Source of the DNA: Marsupella aquatica
Lineage: Eukaryota > Marchantiophyta
DNA length: 64,000 bases
Reading direction: 5' to 3'
Assembly: GCA_973895155.1 (NCBI GenBank)
Contig: OZ316898.1
Location: 7,316,001-7,380,000 of the forward strand
Made by a program: the position numbers and the translations under genes. The notes under the pieces are model-generated. The model searched no databases, was not told the origin of the DNA, and saw only the letters and a program-made list of their open reading frames with translations. Shown one piece after another: positions 59,086-64,000 of this stretch; positions within the stretch are counted from its first letter, which is position 1, and each line of letters starts with the position of its first letter.

Positions 59086-62000
59086 TCAGGAGCCCTTGTC
59101 AAACTTGAACATCAATTTAGCTGTTGGTTTTTTTTTTCACTCAGCAACTAAGCTGAGTGAGTAAATTGCCACTTGGCTGTACGTCCTCGTGCGGGCACTC
59201 GGCTAACCTTGCTGAGTCACTGTTTCAACTCGGCAGCTCCGCTCAATTGTCTTGGGGGCCTAGCTGAGTAGAAAAGTTATACATGCAAATGACTGATGGG
59301 AGCGACTAATAGGTGATATTGGGGACTGATAATGGATGGGGGTTGCAATACTCCCTTCATGCCTCTATGCATGACACAAAATTTTGTCTACCTTGATTTA
59401 GTTTCTCTTTTTACCCATAAATGATGGGTTCCTAGTTTGTACCAGTAACATATACTTTGCTTTCCTTCTGCCTCCCAGGCAATACAATTTCCCTGCCCTG
59501 TTTTTTGTTCTTGATTTGGATTTCAAGGGGAAAAGACAAGAATTCATGCCCCGCACAACATTTTCCTACATTATGGGTTTGTTGTCCATTGTGTTTATTT
59601 TAGCCAGGGTGGTTAGTGTGGTTTTGTGGTGAAGCAGAAGATGCTATCCAATTTCCCTGGATTATTTTTTGACCATCAAACAAATCCAGGATTTTTCACA
59701 TCAGAATTCCAAACCCAAACACTGAGTGACTGAGAGGGCAAAACCTTTAGCATGGAGGTCAGGCTAAGGGTGAAGATGGTCGAGACCTAATTTTGTTCTC
59801 TAAGACAATGCTCCAACTGCATGATGATGATGCAGTGCACATACCCAGAAGTGCATAAACTTAAACTCCCCACACTTATGGGGTAGTGCATATACCATGG
59901 ATAAGTGCAGGCTTGGGGCATCTCCTGGGGAGCTTGCACATAGACAACAAAGAATGATTGTACAACAATTTGCGTGAGATCATACATAAACTTCTACAAT
60001 AATTTGTTTTGTGCTCACCTCTCCCACAGCTTGCATAGAAATTCACTCTATATCAGCATGAATCAATGCCAACTGTCAGATTTCAAAGAAGATTTGTCAG
60101 GGCCATCCAATTGTGGAAAGAGGGGTTGTGAGCAAGGATTTGAGTGCACACATGTGAGACACAAATCACATGAAAATTTGACCATGGATGACTGTGGGGA
60201 TGAGGATGCATGGCAGGGCCGTGTGGAGAGGCACAAAAGGGGATGGTGTAAGAAACGGTCGGCTCCAAACTAGACAGCAATGAGGAACATGAGAGCACTC
60301 AATCTCACACTACACCAACAAGACACCACGATGGAGAACCTCCTGAAGGATCCATAGCTCATGAGAAAGTACATGGGAATAATGAGAGAGAGAGAATGCT
60401 CTCCCTCCAACCTATATTCCCAAAGGGGGCCGAGATATGTGGGCCTAAACTAAGCGGATCTTATCCTAATGTGATCCAGGGTTAACTAACCCTAGTAAGG
60501 CCGAACTAACTAGAAGTCAAGAACTTGAGTCAATTCCTAACAAATGGGGAGGGAAAAATCTGGAGGGAAGGGAGTCACAATGGAAGGGGATCAGGAGTTG
60601 GGAAAAGGAAAGGAGGACAGGATAAGAAGTTGGTGGGGAAGTGGGGATTGAAATAGAAGGGGAACTAAAAGTATGGTGGGAGAGGCAGGTCAAGGGGTCA
60701 CTTGGGAATTTATTTTTTGGGACCTGCAACACCATCTTGAGGGCTTGCTTAGGGCTAGGTTCCATGGGCCAGGGGCAGGGAGTACGATCACTCCCTCTAA
60801 CACCCCCTGGGGCCCAAATACACTGTATGCCAAGGTGTAGACAAGTATTTTAAGTGTATGAGTTTTGGCTTTAGAGCCATTGAGAATGCACTGTACTATC
60901 ACTATACAGGGGCAGGGGGTGGCCCTAGAGTTTAAAAGTGAGTGTGAGGGAAAATCATACACCCTACTTCCGTATTTGTACACTCCTCACTCCCAGCCCC
61001 ATGGAACCTACTTAGCCCTAAGGCTCCCATCCCTTTTTGCATCCTAGTTCTTGCCTCAACTTTCCTACCCATTTGTGCCTTCCGATGCCATACTTACATG
61101 TCAGACATCTTCCACATCATTTGACAACATGGATTTGAGCACCATAACATGTCCACAATGACAACTCATATCACAACAACACACTTTTCATGATGACAAG
61201 AATTCCATAAGGACTACCTTTGTGCAACATGCCAAATGAGTTAGTATAGGGAAAATTAAACATTTGAGGAAGAAGTTGATGCTCTGATGGATCACAATGT
61301 TTGACCATGCAGCTTGGATGCTGTCTTTTGAGACCCAAAGTATAACCATCTATAGAAATAAAATAGACCACTTGCATTCAAAGCAATGCTTGAACATACT
61401 AGTTGAATTAGAAGTAATGCTTGAGCATGCTCTATGAGGGTTGTGATAGTTCAACCAAGTTGTTTGTTAAATGTTGTGGTCCATCTAAGCTTCTCTTTCA
61501 TTCATTCTAAAATCACATAATGTTATGAGCTTCAGTCCTACTTGCTTATAGTTGTCTTCTCACTCCATTCAATATAGTGAAAAACATATTCATAATGGGC
61601 CAATCCAAATTACAGGGCATTGTGTGCCACATTTAGATGAAGAGAGTTTCATCTAGAATAGAATCTCGAGGGGCAATTATTGCTCTCATAGTGCTCTGGG
61701 AATAGGACCTTGAAACACTTAAAGGCCAACTAATTTAATTTTTTTACTAATTTAGTAAAAGCATAGGAGAATTTCCATAATGAGTTGATCCAAATCTTGA
61801 CCCTGCATTCTTCTCCATAAATGCCCGAATGATTACAAAGAGTAAAATCAAGAAGGCCTACCTTTTGTATAAATGCTCACCTTTTCTGGTGTGAATTGAA
61901 AACTTGTTTGGTCTACAGGAGTTGTGAAGTGAAGTGAAGTGCAGCCCTCCTATTGCACTGCATTTTGGTACAATACCCAGAGGTTCCATGACGTCTAGAG

Positions 62001-63045
62001 TCCGTTGTTGACTCTAGGCTTTATACTTGGTCAAGTAAAGACTCAGGTCACTCATGGTTGGCTCTCACGTTTCATAATTACACCCTCCCTTGAGGTCTCC
62101 TTCCTGAAGTGGTTGAATCATAATCTTTCAAGTCCATTGTGCAGAATCGCATGAGCCCACCTCCTGAAGCATGATTTTCAAGTTGTATCGTGTATAATCG
62201 TATGAGCCCACGTCTTGAAGCATTCTTCTCATGTACTGTACTGATTCCAGTCTAACAGTTTGACAGATCCTTCGTCACCATCCTTTTGGCAGAGCAAGCA
62301 AGCGACCTCATTGCCCTAGAAAGGGCTGTGGATTAATCCAAGTACGTGTACCGTATGTCCATGAGAACTGCATGCTTTTGTAGGTGGGGGAGTGTGAGCG
62401 TGAGAAGTGTGCTCTTTGTCGTATAGAGCTTTTGTGTGGACAATGTTTTAAGATCTCTGGCATCCATTTGTAGATCCTCTGAAGTATCCATTTATGTCCA
62501 CTGAGGAGGAAGTTAGATCTGATTTTTGGTCTGCTAGCTGTTGTTTACATGTGTAATTAGCGAATCCATAATGTTCTTCTTTGTAAGCATGAGGATAGAG
62601 CTACGAATTTGTGAGAGAAAGAATCCGTCGTTGAGTTAAAGTTTTTGATCTTTGGCCCAAAATCCACAACGCCACGGATAAGCTCGATTGGGAACTTGCA
62701 TTTATGACAGAAGACAGGAGCTCTAGTATACTAACGATAGCAGCGCATAACAAAGCAATCAGGCATCTGAGAATCTGGGAGTCCTCATCCTGTGTTAACT
62801 TATTCCGAGCGTGTAAAATGCATCGGGATTGGCCAAACTATTTGTGATTCTCATTTTTTTACAAAAATTTGAATTTCTACATTCCACGTTAAATTTTCCT
62901 GAGTCTAGGAGATGCTTAATTTACTTTGAAACCAGCCAACATTCTCCAGACTCTGAATTTGACGTCGTTGATGTAAAACATGGTACTTATCTCTTGCTGG
63001 TATGGGACCAGGAACACTGTGCTCGTGCGTGGAGAAGGTTCAGAG
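59086..63045. other. Gene-free stretch, probable retroelement debris
   Basis: No gene is supported. The purine-rich block at about 60.54-60.70 kb and the phrases around 60.30-60.54 kb resemble long-terminal-repeat retrotransposon sequence, but I could not find paired LTRs, a primer-binding site or target duplications. Confidence 0.4.
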
Positions 63046-64000
63046 ATGTATCGAGCTATTGTTCAACGAGGCTTTAATGTGGCAGACCCAGAGTCCACCC
63101 TTGATTTGGCCAGCAAGCCTATTCCAACTGCAGAGCCTGGTTACGTGGTTGTTCACATCACTCTCCGACCAATAAATCCGACAGACTTGGTTGCTATTCG
63201 AACAGGCCGAATAGCCAAGTATTATGAGTATCCGGTGACTGTTGGCAGTGAAGGGTTTGGCATTGTTGAAACGGTAAGCCTTTGGTCTGGTTGCACCTGC
63301 TCTCGTCGGCTTTCCTTCTAGAAATATGGCCTAATTTTCGGCTTTTGGGCATAACCTGTAAACTGTATAAAAGAGTCAGTTCGAAATGTATCAGCATAAC
63401 AGTAATTACTTCACCTCTAGGAGTATATACCCATAGGGATCAAATGGTGCCTCTCTGCCACACATGACACGATCCTGATCAAAGCAAACCTGACATGATT
63501 TTTTATGCATCCCCCATTTATCAGCTAAGAAGTTGTAGTCGTGCATCCTAATCCATCTGCACCCTTTTTGTGCTCCCGACTCGTTCATCAGAAGAGTAAA
63601 AGACTGAGGGAAGTTTTTCGTCGATTGACTGGTCTTCCCTGAGATCGACAACAACGCCTTGCAATATCCTGTAAACTTCCGAATTTTTAAGGGCTCAAGT
63701 TCTGCCTTCTCCTGTTTTTCATAACTTCGACGTTGAGCTGCTGGGGTTTCTTTTATGAAGGGTCTTGTAATGTCTGTCATATGCTGGTGAATGCAGATTG
63801 GCGAGGGCGTAACTCTTGTGAAGCCTGGTCAAAGAGTAGTACCACTGATCTGGGATCAAATGAGAACAGGAAATGGCTCTTGGCAAGAGTTTGTCAGCCT
63901 GAAAGAGGATTTGGTAGTCTCAGTTCCTGATTCGATCCCAGATGAGGTCGCAGCCCAATTCGTAATCAACCCTTGGACGGCTATCGGCATGCTCGAAGAC
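63046..64000 (+). CDS. Medium-chain reductase, enoyl-reductase/quinone-oxidoreductase type (5' part only)
   Basis: Exon 1 is 63046-63273 (an in-frame ATG at 62980 is an alternative start). Exon 2 begins at 63797 after gaatgcag, in phase 0, and runs off the window. The product starts MYRAIVQRGFN. It has RPINPTDLVAIRTGR and the GSEGFGIVE glycine motif of the MDR fold, then VTLVKPGQRVVPL. Next come GNGSWQEFVSLKEDLVVSVP and DEVAAQFVINPWTAIGMLE, which match the NADPH-dependent 2-enoyl-CoA reductase (MECR/ETR1) branch of zinc-free medium-chain dehydrogenases. Such enzymes complete the last step of mitochondrial fatty-acid synthesis. No mitochondrial presequence is visible with this start; it could lie in an upstream exon. 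The nucleotide-binding half is outside the window, so the exact subfamily is open. Confidence 0.85.
63406..63780 (-). other. Antisense 124-codon frame in the reductase intron
   Basis: A minus-strand frame fills most of the 523-nt intron 1 of the reductase gene. It is charged and protein-like (EKAELEPLKIRKFTGYCKAL, then MHDYNFLADKWGMHKK). No family is recognised. Its length is not exceptional for the window, so it may be chance or a remnant like the one in the WAT1-type intron. Confidence 0.22.

Noticed and set aside
60300-61050. LTR retrotransposon end
   Set aside because: The style of the sequence is suggestive, but no paired LTR, primer-binding site or target duplication was found.

Overview
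The window looks like nuclear DNA of a land plant. Genes are sparse and split by short GT-AG introns, the recognisable proteins are plant membrane transporters and metabolic enzymes, and most of the remaining sequence is transposon debris and short tandem duplications. The species cannot be named from sequence alone. A bryophyte or lycophyte is a plausible guess, because the LINE type, the bacterial/fungal-style glutathione transferase and the small cysteine-rich genes are unlike ordinary angiosperm content. This guess is inference.

Layout. 1-6.0 kb: AT-rich repeats, then a broken LINE on the minus strand (about 2.7-5.5 kb) interrupted by a hAT-like MITE with a perfect 8-bp target duplication; a second copy of that MITE lies just outside. 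6.6-27 kb: no known family, but two genes of one small cysteine-rich family (12.77 and 17.02 kb), several coding-looking minus-strand segments of unknown origin (7.0, 15.1-16.0, 20.0-22.7 kb), a 0.7-kb nearly pure A/T island (9.4-10.1 kb) and several two-copy tandem duplications. 27.06-30.30 kb: a five-exon amino-acid permease (BAT1/GABA-permease type) on the minus strand. 30.3-48.0 kb: repeats, three Mutator-like elements with related ends (36.4, 42.8, 47.7 kb), and a metallothionein-like gene at 39.5 kb. 48.1-51.9 kb: a polyubiquitin remnant, then a seven-exon WAT1-related (EamA) transporter. 53.74-54.54 kb: an intronless glutathione S-transferase. 63.0 kb to the end: the first two exons of a medium-chain reductase resembling mitochondrial enoyl reductase, cut by the window edge.

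The most interesting item is the cysteine-rich family. The 17.0-kb gene carries three tandem copies of one exon type (CxxC-G/D-DTDC-V-C-P), every intron is phase 2 and falls inside the last Cys-x-Cys, and the 12.8-kb gene is a one-unit version of the same design. The 39.5-kb metallothionein-like gene has its intron at the equivalent place. I do not recognise this family. Metal or redox binding is inferred from the cysteine spacing only. The recognised genes do not form a pathway; they are independent single genes.
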